DNA of 64,000 nt, taken from positions 1-64,000 of the forward strand of contig JABLUY010000135.1 of assembly GCA_013306675.1 (NCBI GenBank), given 5' to 3'. Below the pieces are notes generated by a model, which saw only the letters and a list, made by a program, of their open reading frames with translations, was not told the DNA's origin and ran no database searches. Made by a program: the position numbers and the translations under genes. Shown one piece after another: positions 47,344-58,212 of the stretch (position 1 is its first letter; each line of letters opens with the position of its first letter). Source of the stretch: Thraustochytrium sp. TN22. Taxonomy: Eukaryota; Sar; Bigyra; Thraustochytrida; Thraustochytriidae.

Positions 47344-50300
47344 TCAGCCGGCGGCTGCGCTGCCTGAGAGCGCCATCCGCAGCCGCTGTTGGCCTAGGTT
47401 GGCCCAGGCACGGGGCCCGGTCCGAGGTCGGGCTCGCCGTGCGGCGAGAGGCTCTTCCGGGGCCGGGGTGCCTCCGTCCTCGACGCTGCTCGAGTCCCCG
47501 TCCTCGCCGTGCGTGGACGAGGCGTCGTCAGCGCTGTCGCCGCCGCGATGCACCTCACTGCCAGGACCGGCCTGCGCCATCTCGCCATCGCCGGTCTCGA
47601 CGCTGCCATTTTCCACGACGGGCGCGAGCGAGCGCATCTGCGCGTCGAGCAGGGCGCGGCGCTCTTTCTTCGCGGCACGTTTCCTGCGCCTGTGCGCGCG
47701 ATACGCCTTTCGGACCGCTTTGACGATGTCAGCGCGCTGATCCGCGTTGGAAACGCCAGCCCGCTGCAGCCTATGCTCCTGGAGGTCCCTACAGTCCGCG
47801 AGGCTGGTGATGCCGAGTCGCACGAGATTCCGGTACTGCGCCTGGGCGCCATGTGCGCTGAAAATATCCGCCAGCGTCTCTCTGCCGTCTTCGCCGACGG
47901 AGTCGGAGTCCGAGGCAGGGGTACCCGGCGCGCGCGAGCGGTGCGCGCCCTGGGGCTCGAAGGACCGGAAGCCCCTAATGATGCGTTCCCTCTCCGCATA
48001 GCTGGCCACCCCAACGCCCATCAGGTCGGCGTGAGAGAGTGCCTTGCATCGACGAACTGTGGCAAACTGGTCAAAGAAAAGACCAACGAGGTCCTCGCGC
48101 TTGACCTTGGCGAGGACCTTACGCATGACGGCTTGCTCATCGAGCTCAGTGAGCGAGAGCCGCGAGCTGGACCGCTTTCCGCGAACCGTGGCACGCAGCG
48201 GCTCGTTATGCAGAATACGCAGAAGGCGTTCGCGGCTGGAGTACATGTTGACGCCGCATGCGCGCAGGTCACTGTGAGTGGCGCGACGAAGGTGTGCAAC
48301 GCTCTGAAATTGCTGCGCCATGCCGTTGACATACCTGAGGTAATCTTGCCCGTATTGGCTGAGGGCGCGCTGCAGCAGGAGCTGCATGTCCTGCACGGAG
48401 ATGTTCTCCTGGTCATTGGGCTCTACGAGCGCGTCCGTTTCGCTCGTGGTTTCGAGCGAGGATAGGGAGTCATCCGAGGCCCAGTCGAGGTTGATGCCCG
48501 CGCGCTTTGCAGCTTGGCGACGAGCCTCCAGCCTGCTCTCCGCGAAGGGCTCGGCCGCGTCAAGGACCGCCTGGCGTATCTCGCGCTTGATGCCAGCGTT
48601 GTAAAGCTCCTCCTCGGAGCGACGAAGCGCTTGCTCGAGCGAGAAGCCTTGGCGTCGCACGTTCTCGACGCGGTCGCCCGCGCCCAGGTCTGTGAGCAAG
48701 GCTTGCAGAAAGCTATCCCACTCCTCTGGTGAAACGCAGCGCAGGAGGTCGCGCCCGTGCTTGTGCTTTTCGTGCTTGCGCAGCTTCTTACGCATCTTGC
48801 GGTCCTTCTTCTTGCGGTCCTTGGCCTCCTTCTTCATGCGCGCCTGCGTTGTCTTGGTGATATTCGGGTCAAAGGTGCGGAAGGCCTCCAACAGGCAGGC
48901 CCGCTCCGCGGCGTTTTCGATGCCCATGCGCTCCAGCTTCTTGCCCTTGAGCTTCTTGCACTTGGCCACGCTCCGATATCCTTTGCTCGCCAGGTTCGGG
49001 TACAGCCTGAGGAGGTTGACAGCGCGCAGGAGCTCCTTCAGCGTCGCAGTCTCAGGGTCGTCTGCACCGTCATCCGAGGAGGACACATCTTCGTCTTCCT
49101 CCTCGGCACCCGTCGACAGGCTCTCATCCGAGTCCTCCAGGCCTGGCTGCCGGAACGCGTCCAAGACGAGCGCCCGCGTTGCACTCGCGCCTTCGCCCAC
49201 AACGCCAAGCTCCTCCAGCGTGTCCGCCGTCAGCTTGCGGCACTTGCGCAGGGAGTCGCAACCGGAACCCACGAGCAGGTCTGCTATGTAGTTCAGGTCC
49301 AGCGCTGCCAGTACCTCGCGCACCTTGGCTGCCCGGGACTCACGGGCCGCCATGGGGTCCTCCGGGACAGCGCTGGTCGCCACGTCCTTCTCTTCCTCTC
49401 CCTCCTCCTCCTCCTCCTCCTCCTCCTCCTCCTCCTCCTCCTCCTCTTGCGCAACGTCGACCTCGTCATCCACCTCCACCCGCTCCTCGAGGCCCTCCAG
49501 GCCAGGCACCTGCGTGATTTGCGTGGTTTGCTGTTGCGCCGAGGCTCGCCGAAGGCGAAAGGGCCCCAAGACCGGCTCGCCGTCCGCGAGGAGCGTGATG
49601 ATACGGTCACGGTCCGCAAAGAACGGCACGCCCAAGTCGCGCAGGTCGGCATGCGTGAGCGTGCGACAGCGCTTGAGCGAACGAAAGTTGGCGTCCAGAA
49701 GCGCGTCCGCGTACTGCTCGAGGCCAGCGTCCAGCAACATCTCGCGAATGGCCACAGAATCATCGGCTCGGTCCTGCGAGGCGCGCCAGTACACGCGCAG
49801 CAGGTTCCGCATGATGCGGGTGGACCGGCGCTCGCGGATGCGCTCCTCGAGGCTGCGCAAGACGTCGGCGGCGACCGGCCGCGCGGCCGGATCCTGCGCC
49901 CAGAGCGCGCGTAGCATGTTGGCGACGCGAGGCTTCCAGGCCGTCTCAGCGCCGAGCGCCGGCCGTTCGCCGCGGTCCAGCACAGCCTCCTCGATGGCGT
50001 CGGGCAGTAGGCCCGCCCACGGCCGCGCACGCTCCTTGAGCTCCCAGCACAGCACTCCAAGCGCGTAGATATCCGAAGCCGGTGTCGCATCGGCCTCGGC
50101 GCTGGCCAGCAGCTCTGGCGCCAGGTACTCGGGCCGGCGCTGCTGCGGCCACACGGCCGGGAGTCCAACGTCGGAGACCCGTACGATGGAGTGCTCCGCG
50201 CCCTCCGCCATCATCACGGCATCCGGGTGCAGGTTGCGGTGAACGATGCCCTTGCTGTGCAGAAACTCGAGTGCGCGCGTCACGCCCTTGAGAATGGTTT

Positions 50301-51195
50301 CCTCGTGCTCCATCGAGAGCGTTACGGCGCGATCTGAGAGCACCTCGCGCAGGCTGCGGTCGAAGCGCTCCACAAGCAGCAGCATACGCACGTCCGGCAC
50401 GCACAGTCCGAATGCGCGCACCAGGTTGCTGTGCTGCAGGCCCTGCCAGCGCTCCACGCTGGTCAGCAGCTCCAGGTGCGCGGCGGCCTGCTCGGCGCGC
50501 GTCGGTCCTCGCACGCGGCGCACCACCACGGCGCGGCCTTGCCACTGCCCGCTCACCATGGCGCCCAGGTGGTCGCTGCGCAGCGTCTCCTGCAGCGTTA
50601 CCTCATCGCTGTGCACGCCGGCCACGCGCAGCTGGCACGCCTGCATGAGCATGGGCAGCACGCGCTCCACCTGTAGCTTGAACCTGGAGTCCTCGCGCGA
50701 CTGAAGGCTCGCCTCCATGTCGCGCCACCCGAGCCGCTCTGCCTCGGCAGCCAGCGCCTCCAGGTTGTCCTCCTCCAGCTCCGGCACCTCGCGCCGCACG
50801 TGCCGCAGCGCCGACACAAAGGCCTGCGCGTCGCGCTCGCCGTCCCGCGCGTGCTCGTCCTCCGCGTCAGCGGCCGCCTCCGCATCGGGCCCGGCCTCCC
50901 CTTCGCGCCGCACCGCCTCGCGCAGCGCCTCCTCCAGGCGCTCCAGCTTGGCCAGCTGCGTGCGCGCGGCCACGTACTGCACGAGCACGAGCGCCGAGTA
51001 CGCCCCCGCGCCGCCGCTCTGCGGCGCCGCCAGCGTGCCGGCAACCTGCAGCAGCGCGCGCAGGTCGTCCTCCTGCTCGGGGCCCGCGCCGCCGTCGCGC
51101 GCTGCGCGGGCGAGCGCCGCCAGCCGCGCCGCGCGCAGCCGCAGCGTCGCGGCGCGCTCCAGCGCGGCCGCCGCCGCGGCCGCCATCTCCGCCAT
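47344..51195 (-). CDS. Pseudokinase with an array of about seven SAM-like domains (paralogue A)
   Basis: 1283 aa from ATG 51195 (MAEMAAAAAAALERA). Residues 5-190 are helical. Residues about 198-465 are a TKL-like kinase fold (HSNLVRAFGLC, LEFLHSKGIVHRNLHPD, SDIYALGVLCWELKER, RPVAADVLRSLEE). It lacks the glycine loop, has R226 where the VAIK lysine should be, and N321 instead of the HRD aspartate; only DVG (D342) remains, so it is probably inactive. Then come seven helical modules of about 60 residues with the SAM pattern (LxxYxxxLxxxxFxSLxxCxxLTxxDLxxLGVxxxxxRxxIL): about 480-537, 623-683, 717-775, 825-885, 936-998, 1018-1078 and 1105-1165. They are separated by polyGlu, acidic and Lys-rich linkers. 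SAM domains often polymerise, so a scaffold role is likely. It is a tandem paralogue of the next upstream gene. Confidence 0.85.
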   Translation of the reverse strand: MAEMAAAAAAALERAATLRLRAARLAALARAARDGGAGPEQEDDLRALLQVAGTLAAPQSGGAGAYSALVLVQYVAARTQLAKLERLEEALREAVRREGEAGPDAEAAADAEDEHARDGERDAQAFVSALRHVRREVPELEEDNLEALAAEAERLGWRDMEASLQSREDSRFKLQVERVLPMLMQACQLRVAGVHSDEVTLQETLRSDHLGAMVSGQWQGRAVVVRRVRGPTRAEQAAAHLELLTSVERWQGLQHSNLVRAFGLCVPDVRMLLLVERFDRSLREVLSDRAVTLSMEHEETILKGVTRALEFLHSKGIVHRNLHPDAVMMAEGAEHSIVRVSDVGLPAVWPQQRRPEYLAPELLASAEADATPASDIYALGVLCWELKERARPWAGLLPDAIEEAVLDRGERPALGAETAWKPRVANMLRALWAQDPAARPVAADVLRSLEERIRERRSTRIMRNLLRVYWRASQDRADDSVAIREMLLDAGLEQYADALLDANFRSLKRCRTLTHADLRDLGVPFFADRDRIITLLADGEPVLGPFRLRRASAQQQTTQITQVPGLEGLEERVEVDDEVDVAQEEEEEEEEEEEEEEEGEEEKDVATSAVPEDPMAARESRAAKVREVLAALDLNYIADLLVGSGCDSLRKCRKLTADTLEELGVVGEGASATRALVLDAFRQPGLEDSDESLSTGAEEEDEDVSSSDDGADDPETATLKELLRAVNLLRLYPNLASKGYRSVAKCKKLKGKKLERMGIENAAERACLLEAFRTFDPNITKTTQARMKKEAKDRKKKDRKMRKKLRKHEKHKHGRDLLRCVSPEEWDSFLQALLTDLGAGDRVENVRRQGFSLEQALRRSEEELYNAGIKREIRQAVLDAAEPFAESRLEARRQAAKRAGINLDWASDDSLSSLETTSETDALVEPNDQENISVQDMQLLLQRALSQYGQDYLRYVNGMAQQFQSVAHLRRATHSDLRACGVNMYSSRERLLRILHNEPLRATVRGKRSSSRLSLTELDEQAVMRKVLAKVKREDLVGLFFDQFATVRRCKALSHADLMGVGVASYAERERIIRGFRSFEPQGAHRSRAPGTPASDSDSVGEDGRETLADIFSAHGAQAQYRNLVRLGITSLADCRDLQEHRLQRAGVSNADQRADIVKAVRKAYRAHRRRKRAAKKERRALLDAQMRSLAPVVENGSVETGDGEMAQAGPGSEVHRGGDSADDASSTHGEDGDSSSVEDGGTPAPEEPLAARRARPRTGPRAWANLGQQRLRMALSGSAAAG

Positions 51196-51267
51196 GCCGC
51201 CGCGCGCCGCCGCCGCGCCGTCGCGGGGGGGAGAGGGGGGGGGAGGGGGGGCGCGACGCGCCGCCGC

Positions 51268-51320
<53 letters not shown>

Positions 51321-51988
51321 CTGCCGAGCGCGCCGCGTTGCGTGGTTGCGGAGGCGGAGAACGCGACGCGCGCGGCGCGTGCAGCCAGGTAAGGTAGGTG
51401 AGGCGGTACGTGCCCGACGAGGGCGCCGGAAGCTCGGGCGACCCGGAGGAGGACGTCGCCGATGTCTCGGGCCGCTGGTCAGGGCGGCGGCTCGGTGGGC
51501 GCCTCGTGCTCGATTTCCTCGCTGACTTACGCTCTCGCTCAGCTGGTCTGAACGTCACAGATGTCGCCTGGCGCGCCGGAGGTGAAGGTGATGGGGGTCG
51601 AGTCGACGCCGCGCGCCAAGCCGTGCACTCACTGTCAGCTCAGCTTGGACGGTGCCGCGTGCTGCATTGCTCACTGACGCACGCGCACATGGCTGATCGA
51701 TGTCAGATGACGGAACGGTGGACTCGGGCGGCGTCATTTATGTGGCGGCCCGGACGTGGAGCGGACGAGTGGGCCGCTCGCCGCGGCCACGGTCCCGGCG
51801 TTGCTGGGCCGGCGGAGCAGAAGCGGATGGACGTGATGCGTAGCCAAGTCGCTCGCCATCGTATCGCGCCTCGCGCGCTCACGCGCGGCGACGACAAACG
51901 GAGACCATTGTTCAATCGAAAGATGAGTGCGTTTGCACAAGCAAAGATAAGAGCGCCGCGCGAGCCGCTCGCCTGAGAACATGCCGCG
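51196..51988. other. Intergenic region between the two pseudokinase paralogues
   Basis: About 790 bp; 5' flank of paralogue A and 3' flank of paralogue B. G tracts at about 51225-51250 lie 30-55 bp upstream of the paralogue A start, followed by a CCG-repeat run (about 51275-51320). No gene is seen. Confidence 0.5.
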
Positions 51989-54063
51989 TCAGCTGTAGGA
52001 GCTGTCAGTCGAGATGCTGCGCGAGCGGCGTCGGCGTCGGCGGCGAGGACGGTTGCGGCGAGGGGCGCTTCCGTCGCTGCTACTAGAATCTGGAGGCGCC
52101 GGCCGGAGGTCAACATTGCGGACGAAGAGGCGGTCGCCGGCGCTCGTCTCAACCTCGAAGCAGTTGCGCGGGAGGAGGGCACGCACAAAGAAGATCGCGT
52201 TCGGAGTCGAGCCCGATGGTGGGACGCGCATCTGCACGCGGTCGTTCAAAGCAAACTTGTGCGCCTTGCCGAGGCTCGCGAGCGGGCGCAACTTGGCACC
52301 CAGATGCGCCAGCGGGAGTGGGCGACGCTCAGGCTCTTCGAGGATGCGGCCCAGCACCGCCTGCGCCTGGTCTGACGGGACGCCGCACGACTGGAGGGCT
52401 CTCTCATTGGCGTTGCGGAGGCTCTCAACCGTGATGAAACCGGCATCGTAAAGGCGGTCAAAGTGTTGCTGCATGCTGATGGACCTGAGCACGTTCTTTA
52501 GTCGCTTCGCTTGCGGCGACTCCTTGCCCGAGGGCTTGTGGCTTGACAATCCCAGTCGACGGCGAATGCGCGCGGACAGCCCCGGCGCGCTGTCACTATC
52601 GGAGCTGCTGCCGGAGCTGCTGCTTCTGGCGCTGCTGCCAGAGCTGCTGCTGGCGCTGCTGCCAGAGCTGCTGCCAGAGCTGCTGCCAGAGCTGCTGCCA
52701 GAGCTGCTGCCGGACCTGTTTTCGCTCCCGTCAGCCCCGTTGCCCCCATCACTGTCGCTGTCGCTCGCCGCAGAAGCGTGTGAGCCGACACTGCGGCTGC
52801 TTGGGCGGCCGTGGGCGTTGCTGGCAGAAGCAGCGAGGCCACCATTCTGCTGAGCAGCATCATCTGGTCCGCTCCTGGTCTGTGCAGCTCCCACCGGGCC
52901 TTCTGAAACTGCGGCCGTGCCGAGCTCGACGTCGGGCGTCTCGGCGCCCCCCTCAGCATTGTCCGGCACAGCCTGGCCGTTCGCGACCTCCGGGTGATTC
53001 CCGTCGTCCTCGCCAAGCACGCTCCCTGGAGCGCCCGCCTCACCAACAGCCACGCCAGCAGCCGCGCTCGACCGGCGATGACCGGCGACGCGCTTGCGCG
53101 CCGCGGCCAGGGCCGCAGTGGCCCGTTGGCGGAGCGACTGGGTTGGTGGTTCTTCTCGAATGCGGTCCATGATGAGAACACGCTGGTCCTCGGAAAAGAT
53201 GCCGCAGCGCCGCATGTCCGAAGTTGTAAGACCTTGGCACGCCCGCACGGAGCCGACCCCGATGTCACAGAGCGCCTCGTGGTAGCGCTCCATGTTGATG
53301 CTTTCGAGAATCCGCCGCAGGCGTCGCGCGTCCCTGGTGGAGGCCAGGGCGCGCAGCTCCCTCGCCGCGAATGTGGAGGATCTGAGGGAGTCATGCGTGG
53401 TGTCAGAGTCACTGTTCGTCGCGCTGCTATCTGAGGATGAGCCAGGAGCACGAGAGCGCCGAGGCGAGCGCACACGCGCACGCCGGGCCTGCAAGCGTAA
53501 CGCGAAGCACGTGGCGCCCTCCATAATCGCTTCGGCATCATGGAGGATGGGGAGGATTGCATCGGAATGGTTTCTGGCGTCGCCGGACAGCTGTGACGCC
53601 AATGCACGCTCGCATTTTTCAAGGCTGTCGAATTTGTTTGCGAGGTCCCTCACCATACGAGGGGTGAGGTCAGTGACGGAAGCTGTCAGCTCCTGTATCA
53701 GGGCGCGCCGGACCTCGGGGGTGAAACGGGACCGACGGTGCAATCGTTCGGCGACCAGACCATGATTCGCATTCACCTGTGCGGCGTCGAGGCTCGCAAA
53801 CGCGCGAAGGATGGCGGCGCGATCCGTGAAGAGTACACCGGCCCTTTGGAGGTCTTCATCCGTCGCCGTCTTGCATACCTCCACCGTGCGAAAGTACGCC
53901 GCCAGCGGGGCCGCCCAGCGCTCAAGACCTGCGCCCGAGAGGGCCTCACGCAGACTCTCCGCGAGCAGAACGGCTGGATCGGAGGCATGGTTGTCCTTGT
54001 CTGCCGACTTTCGACTCGAGCGGCGGCCGCCACCGCGAGCCCCGTCGCTACCGCTACCGCTAC

Positions 54064-54097
<34 letters not shown>

Positions 54098-57000
54098 GCC
54101 GTCGCCGCCGCCGCGGCTCCTAAAAGTCCTCGAAGGGCCGTCTCGTCGCATCCTCGAAGGGCCGCCTCGTCGCATCCCCGTCAACTTCTTGGAGGTCTTT
54201 TCGACGCCCGCCTCCTTACGAAAGGCAGCGATGTGCCTCCTCCGCACCCGCTCATCGCGCAATGCACGACAAGCCTTGAGGATTTTAAATCGCGCCGCAC
54301 GAGGAACGCTAGCTGCTTGGAGCTCGACGTGAGAGGAGTTCAGGGCCTTTGCTAGCGTGAAGCCCGCTCTCAGCGCGGGCTGGAGGCGGTCTTGCTCTCC
54401 GCAGTCTGCGAAGATAGCCCGCAGGGCTCGCTCCTCGCGCGGGGAGACCAGATTAGAGCCGGCGGCCCTGCGCGTACGCCCCGGCGAGCCTGACGAGCCC
54501 GAGGAATGCGAGGAGGAAGTGCTCGAAAACCTTCGTGGTCGGCGTCGGCCCTGCCCCCCTCGCCTTCTTGGCGCATCGCTCCCACTGCTACCGCTCCCGC
54601 CGCGGCTCCTGCTCCTGCTGCCCTCGCCGCTTGCGTCGCCCTCGCCACTGCCCCGCCGCCGAGACGGACGCTCTGCCATGAGTCGTCTTGCACCCTCGTG
54701 GGACCCCGCGAGTAGAATGAGCTGCCTTGCGCCCGTGGACACGCCGATTTGGGTCAGGAGCCTCGCCTGCTCAGCTGGGGTGTTCTCCAAGGAGAAGCCC
54801 ACCTGCAGAGCCTCTGGCAGCTTCTGAGCAACGCCTGCGAAAGCAAAGACAGCTTCAAGAACGCTCTCCTGCGGCGTCGGTGCGACGCTTGTGGGCTGGG
54901 CCGTGGTCCGTGGCCCAGATGAGTTCGACGCCGTCCGGCTTGGGCGCTGCCGGCGGGTCCCGCCAGACAACGAGGCGTCCGAAGAGGAGGACGAAGATGA
55001 CGAGGACGAGGAGGACGGCTCGTCCGTCAAGCTCCCGTCAAACTTGTTGCACTCCGTGAGGATGCCGAAGCGCTGGCTCAGAGGTACCATGGCCTTTCTC
55101 AGCTCGACGTGCGAGTTCTGCTTGCCGAGCGCAATCGTGAAGCCTGCCTTCATCGCTGGCTGCAGAAACTCCGTGGCGCGGGCCTTGTTGAAGATCCTCC
55201 TGAGTACTTCTTGTTCCTTTTGGCCAGGGACCTTGCGCGTCTTTTTCGGATGCAAAGCTTTCGCCTTGGCGCTGGCGCTGGAGCGCGCTGATGTTCTACC
55301 TGTACGAGAGCGAGAGCGAGAGCGAGAGCGAGAGCGAGAGCGATGCGGGTTCCTCCTGTCGACGTGCTCCTGTCCTGCGTCTGTCCGCTTCGCGTCTGCG
55401 TCTGAAGACGTTTCGGAGCCGGCCACCTCATCGTCAGACTCTGCAGCATGGTCGTCAGAACCAGCGGCATCATCGTCAGATTCTGTGTCGTCGTCGACAG
55501 AATCGGCGGCATCATCGTCGTAACCAGCGACTTCTTCATCGTCACTGCTCGGCATGTCACCGTCGCCGCTGGTCCAGGCCTGACAGGCCCTGAGAATTTG
55601 GAAGCGGCGTGCCGCGGAGATGCCGGCGTTGCGCAGCTCATCCATCGAGCCTGACCTGCCCGCTTCAAGGCTGAAGCCGCAGTGCAATGCATCCTCCAAC
55701 TTGTCCTGCACGCCAGCGCCTGCGAAGATGGCGACCAGAGCCACATTTGCTTGCGCGTGGAGGCTGCCCGCCATGGTCGCGCCTTCTTGTACCTCCTCCG
55801 CATCATCGCTCTCGTCCTCTGCCGCCGTCCGCATTTCTCCAACCTCATCTTCCACTTGCTCCTCCTCGCCCGCCTCTGATTCTTCCTCTTTTTCTCCGTC
55901 CCCGTCTCCATCGTGATCGTCGTCGTCGTCGTCGTCGTCGTCGTTTGGGTCATCATTTTTCGGTAGCAGGTCATCCTCACCCTCGTCCTTCTCCTCTGCT
56001 GTTGGCGCAGACGAGACCTGGGCTTTGACCGCTTTTCCTCTTGGTGCAGCGGCGTTGTCTAAATCATCATCAGAACCGTGACGAAGATCGTCGACGTCGT
56101 TGACAGCGGGCGCGGCTCGTGGGTGCGAGCGCCGCAGCATGAGGAGCGTCTTCATGACCCGCGTGGAGCGGCGGTCACGAACGCGCGTGCTGATGGCGGC
56201 CAGCAGCTTGGAGGCCGTCGGGCGGATGCTCGCATCAGCCGCCCAGGCATCCTGCACGAGCTTGCGCAGCTTGGTGTCCCATACGCGCACATCCGACGTC
56301 ATGGGCGGGCGGCCGCCGGCCAGCACGCGCGACACAATGTCGGGGCCCGCCAGATCGCTGGACCAGGGCGCGCGTCGTTCCTTGACGGCAAAGCAGAGGA
56401 TGGCAAAAGCGAAAACGTCGGAGGCGCGCGACCATAGCGGCGGGCCCTCGGGCCCCAGGAGCTCCGGCGCCGCGTAGGAGGCGGCCTCGGTGCTTTCGTG
56501 CAGCGAGGCCGGCGGCGCGCCGAGGTCCGTGAGCTTGACGTTGGAGCGCAAGTGGCGCGCCAGGAGAACGCTGGCAGGGCTCAGGTTGCGGTGCACAATC
56601 CCGAGGGTGTGGAGATGGGCGAGCGCGCGCAGGACGCCCTTGAGAATGGTGGCCTCCTCGTCAGCAGTGAGCGCCGGAGCCTCGGGGTCCAGGACATCGC
56701 TCAGGCTGAGCTCGCAGAGCTCCACGACGAGCTGCACCCGCGTGTCCAGCGCAACGGAGAGGCCAAGCACCCGGACCACGTTGCGGTGGCGCACGAGGTC
56801 CCACTCGCGAATGCAGCGCAGGACGGTGCGGCCGTCGGCCGCGTCCACGTCGCGGATCACGGCGACGGCCTGGCCGCGCCATTCAGCCGCCACGGCGACG
56901 CCAAAGCGGCCGCTATAGAGAGTTTCCTCGCCGACCACAAGGTCGCAGGGCGGTATGGAGGCGAGAGAGCGCTGTGCGTCCGCGCCGGCGCGCGTCGCCA

Positions 57001-57634
57001 TGGTGCGGAGGATCGCTGCGGCGGCCGTGCCCTTGCGGCCCTCGGCCGTGGCACTCTCGTCGGTGAGCGCCGCGCAAATTTGCGCGGCGGTCGCTGCCTC
57101 GAGCGCACTCTGCAGAGCCTCGAGCTCCTCATCGGCCGACCGGGCGCCAGGATGCGCCAGCCGGGCGCGGACTATTTCGCGCAAGTCGCCCAGGTCATCT
57201 TCAAGGTCGGTGTCCTCGTCCTCGTCCTCATCCTCATCCGCGTCCTGGTCCTGGTCCTGGTCCTGGTCCTGGTCCTGGTCGGCCTCGTCCTCGTCCTCGG
57301 CCTCGGACGCGGCGCCCGCCAGCCAGTTGAGCGCGGCCGTGACGCTGCGCAGTGCGTCTGCCTCCTCGCAGGCTGCCACGAAGCGCGCGACGCAGATCTC
57401 CTCGTCGCCGGCCTCTCCCTGGCGCAGCTCGTCGAGACGTCGCACGACGTCGAGCGCCGCGCGCGCGCGCTGCTCCACCGCCGTGCGGGTCGACGCGGCC
57501 ACTTGTCGCGCGCGCAGCTTGCTGGCAGCCGCCTCTGCAGCCTTGGCCAGCGCGGCGCGCCGCCGCGGCAGCACCTGCAGCGCGGCGGCCTCGTCGCCGA
57601 GCGTCTCCAGCAGCGCGTCCACGGTGCCGTCCAT
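51989..57634 (-). CDS. Large pseudokinase with helical GF-type and SAM-like modules and an SR-rich tail (paralogue B)
   Basis: 1881 aa from ATG 57634 (MDGTVDALLETLGDEAA). Residues 1-200 are helical, with an Asp-Gln repeat (about 119-131). Residues about 230-485 are a pseudokinase: no glycine loop, I260 at the VAIK lysine position, N350 in HRN, but DLG (D370) kept. It ends RVRDRRSTRVMKTLL, matching RIRERRSTRIMRNLL in paralogue A. Four related modules follow (about 633-690, 808-865, 924-980, 1069-1128) with the pattern IFxxxGxxxxLxxALxxGFSLxxxxxxxxELxxxxVxxxxRFxIL. Then come SAM-like modules (about 1224-1283, weak 1308-1370, 1437-1495, 1707-1767). Linkers are acidic, poly-Ser or Arg-Ser repeats (RSRSRSRSRSRS near 766-777). 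Residues about 1780-1845 could be a small beta-barrel (KFALNDRVQMRVPP), followed by an Arg-rich tail. Probably a nuclear scaffold; function unknown. Confidence 0.85.
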
Positions 57635-58212
57635 GGCGGCGGCCGCGGCGGCGTCCTCGCCGCTCGCCGCCGCGCGAGGGGGGGGGGGCGGGGGGGGGGG
57701 GCCGGCGGGGGGGGGGGGTTGGTGCGTGAGCAAGGCAGCGGGGCGCGGGGCCGCGCCTCGCCGCCTCGCCGCCTCGCCGCCTCGCCTCGCGCGAACGGGC
57801 CGGCGGGCGAATGGGATCTGCTAATGTCTGGTCGTACGTGCGGCGAGCGCGTGTGGCACGTGCTGCCCGTGCACGCGCTCGCACAAAGCTTGCTCGCTTG
57901 CTTGCTCGCTTGCTTGCTCGCTCGCTCGCTTGTCGATCGCTTGCTCGTGCAGAGCTCTCCGGCAAAGGTTCTTCGACGGTGAGCAGTAGGAGCAAGCTGG
58001 CCGGGAGCAAAGCATCGTGGTTCTCCAAGAGCGACATGCACACGAGAAGCCAAGGCGGGCTGGGACTCGGACAACGGCAAGAGAAAGGAAAGATTGCATA
58101 ATCATAAGGAGTCGCCCCTGGCACTCTCAAGAAGAAAAAGTCATGTGGTCAGCGAGAAGGGCCAGGAAAGAGAGAAGAAGAAAGGGAGGACCTGCGCGAT
58201 CAACTCGCTCGC
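57635..58212. other. Intergenic region upstream of paralogue B
   Basis: 578 bp holding long G runs (57678-57718) close to the paralogue B start, repeated CGCCTCGCCG units (about 57758-57785) and mixed CTTG/CTCG tetranucleotide repeats (about 57888-57932). No gene is seen. Confidence 0.5.
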
